This document shows, in pieces, positions 43,623-51,847 of a stretch of DNA of 64,000 nucleotides. A program made the translations under genes and the position numbers. Position 1 is the first letter of the stretch. Every line of letters begins with the position of its first letter. This DNA is from CAWCDJ01 sp963778675 (lineage in GTDB: Bacteria > Acidobacteriota > Terriglobia > Bryobacterales > Bryobacteraceae), in assembly GCA_963778675.1 (NCBI GenBank), contig CAVZVI010000007.1, positions 1-64,000 of the forward strand, read 5' to 3'. The notes beneath the pieces are model-generated. The model had not been told where the DNA came from. It was given only the letters and a program-made list of their open reading frames with translations, and made no database searches.

Positions 43623-44905
43623 TGGCGGAAGGCCTTTCGCCCCAGGAACTGCGCCGCGGCTCCGAGTTCCTCCTCGATCCGCAGCAGCTGGTTGTACTTG
43701 CAGATGCGGTCGGTGCGGCTGGCCGAGCCTGTCTTGATCTGGCCGGCGCCGGTGGCTACCACGAGATCGGCAATGAAGGCGTCCTCGGTCTCGCCGGAAC
43801 GGTGCGATACCACCGCGGTGTAGTTAGCGCGCGATGCCATTTGCATCGCCTCGAGCGTCTCGGTCAGCGAGCCGATCTGATTCACCTTGATCGAGGATCG
43901 AATTCGCGATACCCTGCTCGATTCCGCGTTTGAAGATCGCCGGGTTGGTAACGAAGATGTCGTCGCCCACCAGCTGGATCTTGCTCGCCCAGCTTTTCGG
44001 TCATCAGCTTCCAGCCCGGCCAGTCTTCCTCGGACATGCCGTCTTCGATCGAGACGATCGCCGGATACTTGCGCACCCAATCGGCCCAGAACTCCACCAT
44101 CTGCTCCGAGGTCCGCTGGCTCTTGTCGGACTTCTTGAAGACGTACTTGCCGTTCTGGTAGAATTCGCTGGCCGCCGGGTCGAGGCAAACGCCGATCTGC
44201 GTCGCCCGGCTGGTAGCCGGCCTGGGTAATCGCCTCCAGCACCGACTCGATAGCCTCTTCGTTCGACTTCAGCATGGGGGCGAAGCCGCCCTCGTCGCCG
44301 ACCGCCGTGGAGTAGCCCTTCTTGCTCAGTACCTTCTTCAGCGTGTGGAACACTTCCACGCCCATGCGGAGCGCTTCGGAGAACTTGAGGGCGCCGAAGG
44401 GCGCGATCATGAACTCCTGCACGTCCACGGAGTTGTCGGCGTGCGCGCCGCCGTTGATGATGTTCATCATCGGCACGGGCAGCGTGTTCGCCCCGGCTCC
44501 GCCCAGGTAGCGGTAGAGCGGCGTCTTCTCGGCGGCTGCAGCCGCGCGCGCGGTAGCCATCGAAACCGCCAGGATGGCGTTGGCGCCCAGGCGGCCCTTG
44601 TTGGGTGTGCCGTCGAGGTCGATCATGGCGCGGTCGATCGCCGCTTGCGCGGTGGCGTCCTTGCCTACTACGGCCTTGGCGATTTCGCCGTTAATGTGGC
44701 CTGCGGCCTTCAGCGCGCCTTTGCCGAGATAGCGCGATTTATCGCCGTCGCGCAGTTCCACTGCTTCGTGCTCTCCGGTGGACGCTCCGGAAGGCACCGC
44801 GGCTCTCCCCATGCTGCCGTCAGCGAGATGAACATCCGCTTCCACCGTCGGATTCCCGCGGGAATCGAGAATCTCTCTTCCAACTACTTTTACGATCGTC
44901 GTCAA
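43619..44905 (-). CDS. eno: Enolase, with three single-base insertions that shift an internal segment
   Basis: Phosphopyruvate hydratase. The N-terminal part (EILDSRGNPTVEADVHL, PSGASTGEHEAVELRD) and C-terminal part (SHRSGETEDAFIADL, CKYNQLLRIEEELG) are canonical. The middle is not. Relative to family sequence there is one extra base near 44201, one at about 43983 and one at about 43892. Between them the correct protein continues in other frames (QIGVCLDP..., MVEFWADWVRKYPAIVSIEDG, then LVGDDIFVTNPAIFKRG). The net change of +3 restores the frame, so an open frame of 428 codons is kept, but the metal-ligand region (D, E, D in LD, IEDG and GDD) is mistranslated. Since eno is normally essential, sequence error is more likely than a true pseudogene. 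Confidence 0.85.
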   Translation of the reverse strand: MTTIVKVVGREILDSRGNPTVEADVHLADGSMGRAAVPSGASTGEHEAVELRDGDKSRYLGKGALKAAGHINGEIAKAVVGKDATAQAAIDRAMIDLDGTPNKGRLGANAILAVSMATARAAAAAEKTPLYRYLGGAGANTLPVPMMNIINGGAHADNSVDVQEFMIAPFGALKFSEALRMGVEVFHTLKKVLSKKGYSTAVGDEGGFAPMLKSNEEAIESVLEAITQAGYQPGDADRRLPRPGGQRILPERQVRLQEVRQEPADLGADGGVLGRLGAQVSGDRLDRRRHVRGRLAGLEADDRKAGRARSSWWATTSSLPTRRSSNAESSRVSRIRSSIKVNQIGSLTETLEAMQMASRANYTAVVSHRSGETEDAFIADLVVATGAGQIKTGSASRTDRICKYNQLLRIEEELGAAAQFLGRKAFRQ

Positions 44906-44966
44906 CTTATGCTCCTAGTCTGAAAAAAACAGGGATCGGAGCCGGGGCCCGATGCCCCCGCTCTGC

Positions 44967-46172
44967 CTACGCCACCACCACGATGCCGCCCTCGGTGATG
45001 TGATGGCCCTTGGCGCGGTCGGCTTCCAGGTCGAATCCGATGATGCTGGAATCCGGAAGCTTCACGCCGGTATTGAGAATGGCGCGGCGGATCCGGCTGT
45101 AGCGCCCGATCTCCACGCCCGGCATCAGAATCGAATATTCCACCTCGCAGTAGCTGTTCACCCGCACTCCGGGTGAAAGCACGCTGTGCAGGACACGGCC
45201 GCCGGAAACAATGCACCCGGCGCTCACAATCGAATCCACCGCCACGCCCATGCGCCGGCCTTCCTGCGCGAACACGAATTTGGCCGGCGGTTGCTGTGTC
45301 ACCTTGGTACGAATCGGCCAGCGCTGATCGTAGAGGTTGAATTCGGGAGTGACATCCACCAGGTCCATATTGGCTTCGTACAGCGCATCGAGCGTGCCCA
45401 CATCCCGCCAGTAGCGCACCTGCTTGGCGTTGATATCGCGGAAATCGTACGCAATGACTTTGGCCTCTCCCAGAATTCCGGGGATCACGTCCCGGCCGAA
45501 GTCATGGCTCGAATTGGGGTTCTGTGCGTCGGTGTGCAGCGCCCGCAGCAGCACGTCCGTCTTGAAGACGTAGATCCCCATGGAGGCGCTGACCATCGCG
45601 GGGTCGAAGGGCGAACGCTTGGGATGCCCGTGCTTGGGCTTTTCCTCAAATCCGGTGATGCGGTAGTTGTCGTCGATCTCCGCGACCCCGAACCTTACCG
45701 CGGCCTCGGGAGGAATCTGGATGGTGGCGATGGTAATGTCCGCGTCGTACCGCCAGTGCCATTCCAGCATGTCGCGGTAGTTCATCTTATAGATATGGTC
45801 GCCCGCGAGGATGAGAGTCTCCTGAGGGGCTTCTACCTCGATGCTCTGAAAGTTCTGAAAAACCGCGTCCGCAGTCCCCTGGTACCAGTCCTCATGGACC
45901 CGCTTCATCGGCGGGATCACCTCGATGAACTCGCCCAGTTCGGGCGACAGGATGTTCCATCCGTCGCGTACGTGGCGGGTCAATTCCAACGCCTTGTACT
46001 GTGTTAGGATGAAAATGCGCCGAACGTCGGAATTGATACAGTTGGAAAGAGTGAAATCGATAATGCGATAGGCGCCTCCGAAAGGAACTGCCGGCTTCGC
46101 GGTGTCCCGTGTAAGCGGGTAGAGGCGCTCTCCGGCACCCCCCGCCAGGAGAATCGCTAGTACATTTTCCAT
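44967..46172 (-). CDS. glgC: Glucose-1-phosphate adenylyltransferase
   Basis: A 401-residue ADP-glucose pyrophosphorylase, the first committed enzyme of glycogen synthesis. The nucleotidyltransferase domain starts LAGGAGERLYPLTRDTAKPA. The catalytic segment LILAGDHIYKMNY and the glucose-1-P region FEEKPKHG are present. A C-terminal left-handed beta-helix (SIVSAGCIVSGGRVLHSV, SILMPGVEIGRYSRI) completes the usual length. It lies upstream of eno on the same strand with a 61-bp gap and is divergent from rpsU. The enzyme is cytoplasmic and usually allosterically controlled. Confidence 0.93.
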   Translation of the reverse strand: MENVLAILLAGGAGERLYPLTRDTAKPAVPFGGAYRIIDFTLSNCINSDVRRIFILTQYKALELTRHVRDGWNILSPELGEFIEVIPPMKRVHEDWYQGTADAVFQNFQSIEVEAPQETLILAGDHIYKMNYRDMLEWHWRYDADITIATIQIPPEAAVRFGVAEIDDNYRITGFEEKPKHGHPKRSPFDPAMVSASMGIYVFKTDVLLRALHTDAQNPNSSHDFGRDVIPGILGEAKVIAYDFRDINAKQVRYWRDVGTLDALYEANMDLVDVTPEFNLYDQRWPIRTKVTQQPPAKFVFAQEGRRMGVAVDSIVSAGCIVSGGRVLHSVLSPGVRVNSYCEVEYSILMPGVEIGRYSRIRRAILNTGVKLPDSSIIGFDLEADRAKGHHITEGGIVVVA

Positions 46173-46250
46173 CTCATCCTAAGTCCCTGAAAAGAAAGGG
46201 TATTCGGATATTCTGGCCGGTTATTGTGAACGGCGTGTGAAAAATTGGGC

Positions 46251-46278
46251 TTGACTTTATCTGTCAACCACCTATGAT
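46251..46278 (+). promoter_or_regulatory. Sigma-70-type promoter of rpsU
   Basis: -35 TTGACT (46251-46256) and -10 TATGAT (46273-46278) with a 16-bp spacer, followed by an untranslated leader of roughly 120 nt before S21. TTGAC and GTCAA also form a small inverted repeat around the -35 box. Confidence 0.6.
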
Positions 46279-46406
46279 ATCAGTACCTTCTGTGCGAAGT
46301 GCAGGAAATTTTCGGTATTGCGCCACACCTTTGCCAATGGTTAGCGCGTATTTCCACCTTCCAGCCGAGCACAGGAATCTTGGTCTAGTTGGGAGGTGTA
46401 TTTCGT

Positions 46407-46604
46407 TTGGCTGAAGTAAAGCTTCAGGAGGGCGAGACGTTGGAGAACGCCCTTCGGCGCTTCAAGAGAAAGGTCCAGCAAGAGGACATTATTAAGGAGG
46501 TCAAGAGACACTCCTTCTACTTGAAGCCGGGTGAGAAGCTCCGGGCCAAGCAGGCGCTGGCCCGCAAACGCAACCGGAAGAAGAGTCGCCGGGAAGTCGA
46601 GTAA
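46407..46604 (+). CDS. rpsU: 30S ribosomal protein S21
   Basis: A 65-residue protein matching S21 throughout: AEVKLQEGETLENALRRFKRK, RHSFYLKPGEKLRAK and a basic tail RKRNRKKSRREVE. S21 sits at the platform of the 30S subunit near the anti-Shine-Dalgarno. The start is TTG 46407, placed at proper distance after GGGAGGT; the TTG at 46389 would put the ribosome-binding site inside the gene. A strong hairpin follows the stop codon. A zinc-ribbon gene lies 81 bp downstream. Confidence 0.93.
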   Translation: MAEVKLQEGETLENALRRFKRKVQQEDIIKEVKRHSFYLKPGEKLRAKQALARKRNRKKSRREVE

Positions 46605-46608
46605 TAAG

Positions 46609-46651
46609 ACGCCGGCGGGGCGCCGGGCAATTTGCCGCGTCCCGCCGGCGT
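46609..46651 (+). terminator. Large hairpin after rpsU
   Basis: ACGCCGGCGGG (46609-46619) pairs with CCCGCCGGCGT (46641-46651), extended by further pairs and an inner GGC/GCC stem. It starts five bases after the rpsU stop. No T tract follows, so it may be an attenuator or mRNA-stabilising structure between rpsU and the zinc-ribbon gene. Confidence 0.45.
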
Positions 46652-46685
46652 ATCCAACAGGTCGTGTAAACGGGGCACAGGTGAT

Positions 46686-46994
46686 ATGGCGGAATTCCAG
46701 GATCGCGTATTAAAGTGCGTAGATTGCGGAGCAGATTTCGTATTCACAGCGGGAGAACAACACTTCTTCCACGACAAGAATTTCAAGAACGAACCCAAAC
46801 GCTGCAAGACCTGTAAGACCAAGCGCCAGGGTTCATCGTCATCGGGCTTTAACAAGACGGAAACCATGACCACCTGCTCGCAATGCGGCCGGGAAACCAC
46901 GGTGCCCTTCAAGCCGACACAGGGTCGGCCCGTCTATTGCCGCGAGTGCTTCCTGAGCCGTAAGGCCTCGGCGGCTGTAGGCGGAAACCGATAG
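46686..46994 (+). CDS. Double zinc-ribbon protein (zf-trcl / CxxC-x17-CxxC type)
   Basis: A 102-residue protein with two zinc ribbons. The first (LKCVDCGADFVFTAGEQ ... PKRCKTCK) matches the 'probable zinc-ribbon domain' family. The second (TTCSQCGRETTVPFKP ... VYCRECF) matches the CxxC-x17-CxxC type domain. A Ser/Gly linker joins them. All eight cysteines are intact. ATG 46686 is the natural start, being directly before the family's conserved N-terminal segment. The function is unknown; RNA or DNA binding is possible, and proximity to rpsU fits a translation-linked role. Confidence 0.8.
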   Translation: MAEFQDRVLKCVDCGADFVFTAGEQHFFHDKNFKNEPKRCKTCKTKRQGSSSSGFNKTETMTTCSQCGRETTVPFKPTQGRPVYCRECFLSRKASAAVGGNR

Positions 46995-47012
46995 ATCTTC
47001 AGGTTTGGACAA

Positions 47013-47038
47013 CCGGATCGCCATGATCCGGCTGTTTT
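47013..47038 (+). terminator. Intrinsic terminator after the zinc-ribbon gene
   Basis: CCGGATC (47013-47019) pairs with GATCCGG (47025-47031) around a GCCAT loop and is followed by CTGTTTT. It lies 19 bases after the stop codon. Confidence 0.6.
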
Positions 47039-47167
47039 GCGTTTGGGCACCCCTTAGGACTGCCCGTTATGGCCCTAAAGGGCTACGGCGGACCACTCCT
47101 CGGGGGTGATCAAAAACTACAACTCTTCCCTTATTATTGGACAAAGCCCCTTCCAGCGGAATAGCAA

Positions 47168-50100
47168 ATGTGGATAGTCCGACTAGCCCTGCGCCGCCCG
47201 TATACCTTCGTGGTGATGGCCGTGTTGATCGCCATTCTGGGCGTCAGCGCAATCAACAGCATGCCGGTAGATATCTTTCCTTACATCGATATCCCGGTGG
47301 TGAGCGTGGTGTGGACCTACAACGGCCTGTCGCCCGAAGAGATGGAAAAGCGCATGGTGACCATCTTCGAGCGAGCCATGACCACCACGGTGAACGACAT
47401 CGAGCACATCGAGTCGCAATCCTATAACGGGGTCTCGGTTACGCGCGTCTACTTCCAGCCGAACGCGAAGGTGGAGGTGGCGCTCTCCCAGATCACGGCG
47501 ATCTCGCAAACCTTGCTGAAGATCTTCCCACCCGGGACGACTCCGCCCAGCATCCTGAAGTACGACGCGTCGAGCGTCCCCATCCTGCAGCTCGGTCTGG
47601 AAAGCCCCGTCATGAGCGAGCAGGAGCTGTTCGACATGGGCCAGAACTTCATCCGGACCCAGCTTGCGACCATCCAGGGCGCTTCCGTGCCGCTGCCCTA
47701 CGGCGGCAAGTTCCGCAACGTGATGGTCGACCTGAACCCCGAGCAGATGTTCGCCCGGGGACTCTCGCCCGCCGACGTCTCGGTGGCGCTGGGCAACCAG
47801 AACCTGATTCTCCCCGCGGGCACCGCCAAGATCGGAGACAAGGACTACCAGGTCAAGCTGAACAGCAGCCCCCTCCGCCTGGCCGACATGAACAACCTTC
47901 CCGTGAAGGTGGTAAACGGCGCCACCGTGTACCTGAAGGATGTGGCGCAGGTCCATGATGGATATTCGGTCCAGACCAGTATTGTCAAGACCAACGGCAG
48001 CCGCGGCGCGCTGTTGACGATTCTCCGCAACGGGAAAGCATCCACTCTCACGGTGGTCAACGACGTCAAGAAGGCACTACCCCGGATTCTGGCCGGTCTC
48101 CCCTCCACACTGCACGTGAGGGAGTTGTTCGATCAATCGCTGTTCGTCCGCGCGGCCATCAACGGCGTGGTCAAGGAAGCGGTTACCGCGGCATTCCTGA
48201 CCGGCTTGATGATCCTGCTGTTCCTGGGAAGCTGGCGCAGCACCGTAATCGTCTGCATCTCGATTCCGCTTTCCATCCTGGTTTCCCTGATCGTGATGAG
48301 CCTGCTCGGCCAGACGATCAATGTGATGACCCTCGGCGGCCTGGCGCTGGCGGTCGGAATCCTGGTGGACGACGCCACGGTGGAAATCGAGAATACCCAC
48401 CGCAACATGGCGATGCGCAAGCCGCTGGTCCGGGCGGTGCTCGATGGCGCGCAGCAGATCGCGGCTCCGGCCTTCGTTTCCACGCTCTCGATCTGCATCG
48501 TCTTCGTGCCCGTGCTGCTGCTGACCGGCGCGGCCCGGTACCTGTTCACCCCGCTGGCGATGGCGGTGGTGTTTGCGATGATGGCTTCTTACTTCCTGTC
48601 GCGCACTCTCATTCCCACCATGGTGCACTACATGCTGAAGCCCGAGGTCAAGCTGTACGCGCGCGGGGAGCACGGCGAATCCGCGGGCGGCAAGGGCTTC
48701 ATCTGGCGCGCCCACTACCTGTTTAACCGCCGGTTCGAGATCATGCGGGCTTCCTATTCGGGATTGCTGCACTGGTGCCTGGATCACCGCTTCGGGGTGC
48801 TGGCGGGCTTCGGGCTGTTTGTTGCCGGGTCGATGGTCTTGGTCGGCTGGATCGGCAGCGATTTCTTTCCGACAGTCGATTCCGGCCAGATGCGGCTGCA
48901 CGCGCGGGCGCCCTCCGGCACCCGCCTCGAGACGACCGAACAGATCTTCGGGGATATCGAGGCGGAGATCCGTCAGCTTCTTCCGGCCCACGAGATCGCC
49001 AGCATCATCCAGAACATCGGCATCCCCAACGGCGGGTTCAACCTGGCGTTTGGCGACAACCCCACCCTGGGGGTCAGCGACGGCGATATCCTGATCTCGC
49101 TCAATCCCGAGGACCATGGCTCCACGGCCGCGTACACGGACCTGTTGCGCAAGAGGTTGCACGAGAAATTCCCTGACGTCGTATTCTTCTTTGAAGCGGC
49201 CAACATCACCAACCAGATCCTGAATTTCGGGCTGCCGGCGCCCATCGACGTCCAGGTAGTGGGGCGCAACACGGCAGCCAACTACGCGATCGCGCAGGAG
49301 CTCCAGCGCCGCATCGAGCGCATCCCGGGCGCGGCGGATGTCCATATTCACCAGGTGGTGGACTATCCCGAGATCCAGGTCAACGTGGACCGCAGCAAGG
49401 CCGGGCAGGTCGGATTGACGCAGCGCGACGTCAGCACCAGCCTGCTGATCTCGCTCAGCGGCACCGGCCAGATCTCGCCGACCCAGTGGCTCGACTGGAA
49501 CACCGGTGTCAGCTACTTCGTAACCATGCAGACCCCGCAGTACCGCGTCGATTCGGTGAGCGCGCTCATGCGAACGCCGATCGGCAGCCCGCAGAACAGC
49601 GTCAACACGAATACGGCGACGTCGCTCGCCGGCGCGGCCAACGCCAACAGCTCCTCCGTCAGCGCCGCGCCGAGCCAGGCATCGGCCGCCTACGGAAACC
49701 CGGGATCGATCGCGGGCGGGCCCCAACTGCTGGAGAACCTGGCGGGGATCTCGCGCGGGGCGGCGCCCGAGATCGTGAATCACTATAACGTGCAGCCGGT
49801 CTTCGACGTTTACGCGAATCTCGACCGGCGCGACCTCGGCGCGGTTGGCGGGGAGGTGGAAAAGATCGTTCAGCAGATGTCCGCCAGCCTTCCGCGCGGC
49901 ACCACGATCGACATCCGCGGGCAGATCTCGACCATGGAAAGCTCGTTTTACCGCCTGGGCCTGGGCCTGATCTTCGCGGTCGTGCTGGTTTACCTGCTGA
50001 TGGTAGTGAACTTTCAATCGTGGCTCGACCCGTTCATCATTTTGATGGCGCTGCCCGGGGCGCTGGCCGGCATTGTCTGGATGCTGTTTCTGACACAGAC

Positions 50101-50518
50101 CACCTTCAGCGTGCCGTCGCTCATGGGTTCGATCATGTGTATCGGGGTGGCCACTGCCAACAGCATTCTGCTGGTGGTGTTCGCCAACGACCAGCGGGAG
50201 GAGGGCATGGACGCCCGCTCTGCGGCGCTGTCGGCGGGCCACACACGCATCCGGCCGGTGCTGATGACCGCCAGCGCGATGATTATCGGGATGCTTCCCA
50301 TGTCGCTCGGCCTGGGAGAGGGCGGCGAACAGAACGCGCCCCTCGGTCGCGCGGTAATCGGCGGCCTGGTGCTGGCTACGATCACGACCTTGTTTGTCGT
50401 CCCCATCGTGTACAGCCTGCTGCGCAAGAATCCTCCGGTCGATCATGAGCGCAAGATCGCCGAAGAGGAAAACGCCTGGTTGAGTGATGAGATGACCCTT
50501 CGCGAGGACGTGCAATGA
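47168..50518 (+). CDS. RND efflux transporter permease (AcrB-like)
   Basis: A 1116-residue inner-membrane transporter with twelve predicted membrane segments, two large periplasmic loops and the family start RLALRRPYTFVVMAVL. The proton-relay aspartates are present in VGILVDDATVEIEN (about 400). The position of the conserved TM10 Lys of AcrB (GLSAKN in AcrB) reads GVATAN, so Lys is replaced by Ala. A Ser/Ala/Asn-rich low-complexity insert lies at about 805-865 in the second periplasmic loop. It overlaps the adaptor gene by four bases (ATGA). With the two following genes it forms a tripartite pump; the substrate is unknown. Confidence 0.9.
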   Translation: MWIVRLALRRPYTFVVMAVLIAILGVSAINSMPVDIFPYIDIPVVSVVWTYNGLSPEEMEKRMVTIFERAMTTTVNDIEHIESQSYNGVSVTRVYFQPNAKVEVALSQITAISQTLLKIFPPGTTPPSILKYDASSVPILQLGLESPVMSEQELFDMGQNFIRTQLATIQGASVPLPYGGKFRNVMVDLNPEQMFARGLSPADVSVALGNQNLILPAGTAKIGDKDYQVKLNSSPLRLADMNNLPVKVVNGATVYLKDVAQVHDGYSVQTSIVKTNGSRGALLTILRNGKASTLTVVNDVKKALPRILAGLPSTLHVRELFDQSLFVRAAINGVVKEAVTAAFLTGLMILLFLGSWRSTVIVCISIPLSILVSLIVMSLLGQTINVMTLGGLALAVGILVDDATVEIENTHRNMAMRKPLVRAVLDGAQQIAAPAFVSTLSICIVFVPVLLLTGAARYLFTPLAMAVVFAMMASYFLSRTLIPTMVHYMLKPEVKLYARGEHGESAGGKGFIWRAHYLFNRRFEIMRASYSGLLHWCLDHRFGVLAGFGLFVAGSMVLVGWIGSDFFPTVDSGQMRLHARAPSGTRLETTEQIFGDIEAEIRQLLPAHEIASIIQNIGIPNGGFNLAFGDNPTLGVSDGDILISLNPEDHGSTAAYTDLLRKRLHEKFPDVVFFFEAANITNQILNFGLPAPIDVQVVGRNTAANYAIAQELQRRIERIPGAADVHIHQVVDYPEIQVNVDRSKAGQVGLTQRDVSTSLLISLSGTGQISPTQWLDWNTGVSYFVTMQTPQYRVDSVSALMRTPIGSPQNSVNTNTATSLAGAANANSSSVSAAPSQASAAYGNPGSIAGGPQLLENLAGISRGAAPEIVNHYNVQPVFDVYANLDRRDLGAVGGEVEKIVQQMSASLPRGTTIDIRGQISTMESSFYRLGLGLIFAVVLVYLLMVVNFQSWLDPFIILMALPGALAGIVWMLFLTQTTFSVPSLMGSIMCIGVATANSILLVVFANDQREEGMDARSAALSAGHTRIRPVLMTASAMIIGMLPMSLGLGEGGEQNAPLGRAVIGGLVLATITTLFVVPIVYSLLRKNPPVDHERKIAEEENAWLSDEMTLREDVQ

Positions 50519-51843
50519 ACGAGATCCACACCACCGAAGATCAGTTGCGCGCGGAAATCACGGCTCTCCGGAAGCAACTGGAAACGTTGCAGCATCAACC
50601 GGCGGCGAGCGCCGGCCCAAAGCGCGGCACGCTTCTGGTGCTGCTCCTGATTCTGGGCGGACTTCTGGCCGCCGGCTACTTTTTGGGCTATCTTCCGCGG
50701 CAGCGCCGGGAACAGGTGTTGGCGGCCGAGTCCCAGCTGGAGGGATCCACCCTCCCTGTGGTCAACGTGGAGCGCGTGACGCGGTCCGGCCGGGACACCA
50801 GCCTGTTGCTGCCAGGCAACATACAGGCGATCACGGAAGCGCCGGTGCTCGCACGCGCCAGCGGCTACATCCGCAAGCGTTATGTGGATATCGGCGACCG
50901 CGTGAACTCCGGCCAGGTGCTGGCCGAGATCGAGGCCCCCGAACTCGAGCAGCAGATCAAGCAGGCCGGAGCCACCATCGATCAGGCCAACAGCAACGTG
51001 CAGCAAGCCGAAGCCGCGCTGGAACAGGGGCAAGCCAACGCCAACCTCGCCAAGGTCAACGCGCAGCGCTACGCCAACCTGCTGGCAAAGGGAGTGGTAT
51101 CGCGGCAGGACAATGACACGTACCAGGCCCAGTTCGCAGCGCAGCAGGCCAGCGTTCAGGCGCTCGGGAAGGCCGTGGCCGCGGCGCGGAGCAACGCCGC
51201 CGCTGCACAGGCGAATCTCGCGCGGCTCCACGAGTTGCAGGGCTACCAGACGGTACGCGCTCCGTTTGCCGGCGTCATCACCGTGCGCAACATCGATTCC
51301 GGCGCGCTGGTGAATGAAGGCAGCACGCTCTTGTTCCGGATCGCGCAGACGGACCGCCTGCGGCTGTATGTCAACGTTCCCCAGGCGCAAGCCGGTTCAG
51401 TGCGGCGCGGGCAGGTGGCGAACCTCATGATTCCCGATATGGCCGGCAGGAAATTCAGCGGAACGGTGAGCCGCACGGCCAACGCGCTCGACCCAACTAC
51501 TCGCACCCTGCTGGTGGAACTCGAGGTCCCCAACCAGGCCGGCCTGCTGCTGCCGGGCATGTACGCGCAAGTGGATCTCTCGATTCCCCGTTCCAACCCG
51601 CCGCTGTTGATTCCCGGCGACACCCTGGTCGTACGAAGCGACGGACCGCAGGTGGCGGTGGTGAATCCCGGCGGCGCCGTGCATTTTACGCGCATCCAGT
51701 TGGGCCGCGATTTCGGCGATCACCTGGAGGTGCTGTCCGGGCTCGAGGAAGGCCAGGAACTGGCCGTGAACCCGAGCGACTCGGTGCGCGAGGGCGTTCG
51801 CGTGAAGCCGGTGACGGTTTCCCGGGCCCAGCCAAAGAAGTAG
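50515..51843 (+). CDS. RND efflux periplasmic adaptor (membrane fusion protein)
   Basis: A 442-residue adaptor. After a short cytoplasmic coiled-coil-like N-terminus there is a membrane anchor (LVLLLILGGLLAAGYFLG, about 42-60). A lipoyl half-motif (SGYIRKRYVDIGDRVNSG) is followed by an alpha-helical hairpin rich in Gln/Ala (about 150-235) and the second lipoyl half (VRAPFAGVITVRNIDSGA). Beta-barrel and membrane-proximal domains follow (GTVSRTANALDPTTRTLLV). It links the permease to the outer-membrane channel. Start and stop overlap or abut the neighbouring genes. Confidence 0.92.
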   Translation: MNEIHTTEDQLRAEITALRKQLETLQHQPAASAGPKRGTLLVLLLILGGLLAAGYFLGYLPRQRREQVLAAESQLEGSTLPVVNVERVTRSGRDTSLLLPGNIQAITEAPVLARASGYIRKRYVDIGDRVNSGQVLAEIEAPELEQQIKQAGATIDQANSNVQQAEAALEQGQANANLAKVNAQRYANLLAKGVVSRQDNDTYQAQFAAQQASVQALGKAVAAARSNAAAAQANLARLHELQGYQTVRAPFAGVITVRNIDSGALVNEGSTLLFRIAQTDRLRLYVNVPQAQAGSVRRGQVANLMIPDMAGRKFSGTVSRTANALDPTTRTLLVELEVPNQAGLLLPGMYAQVDLSIPRSNPPLLIPGDTLVVRSDGPQVAVVNPGGAVHFTRIQLGRDFGDHLEVLSGLEEGQELAVNPSDSVREGVRVKPVTVSRAQPKK

Positions 51844-51847
51844 CATC

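Noticed and set aside
47053..47085. GGCCCTAAAGGGC hairpin as a second terminator before the RND operon
   Set aside because: Only a short stem with a 2-nt loop and no T tract; a better terminator is already present at 47013-47038.
48077..50515. 812-codon antisense frame under the RND permease gene
   Set aside because: It is a shadow of the RND gene with no family features.
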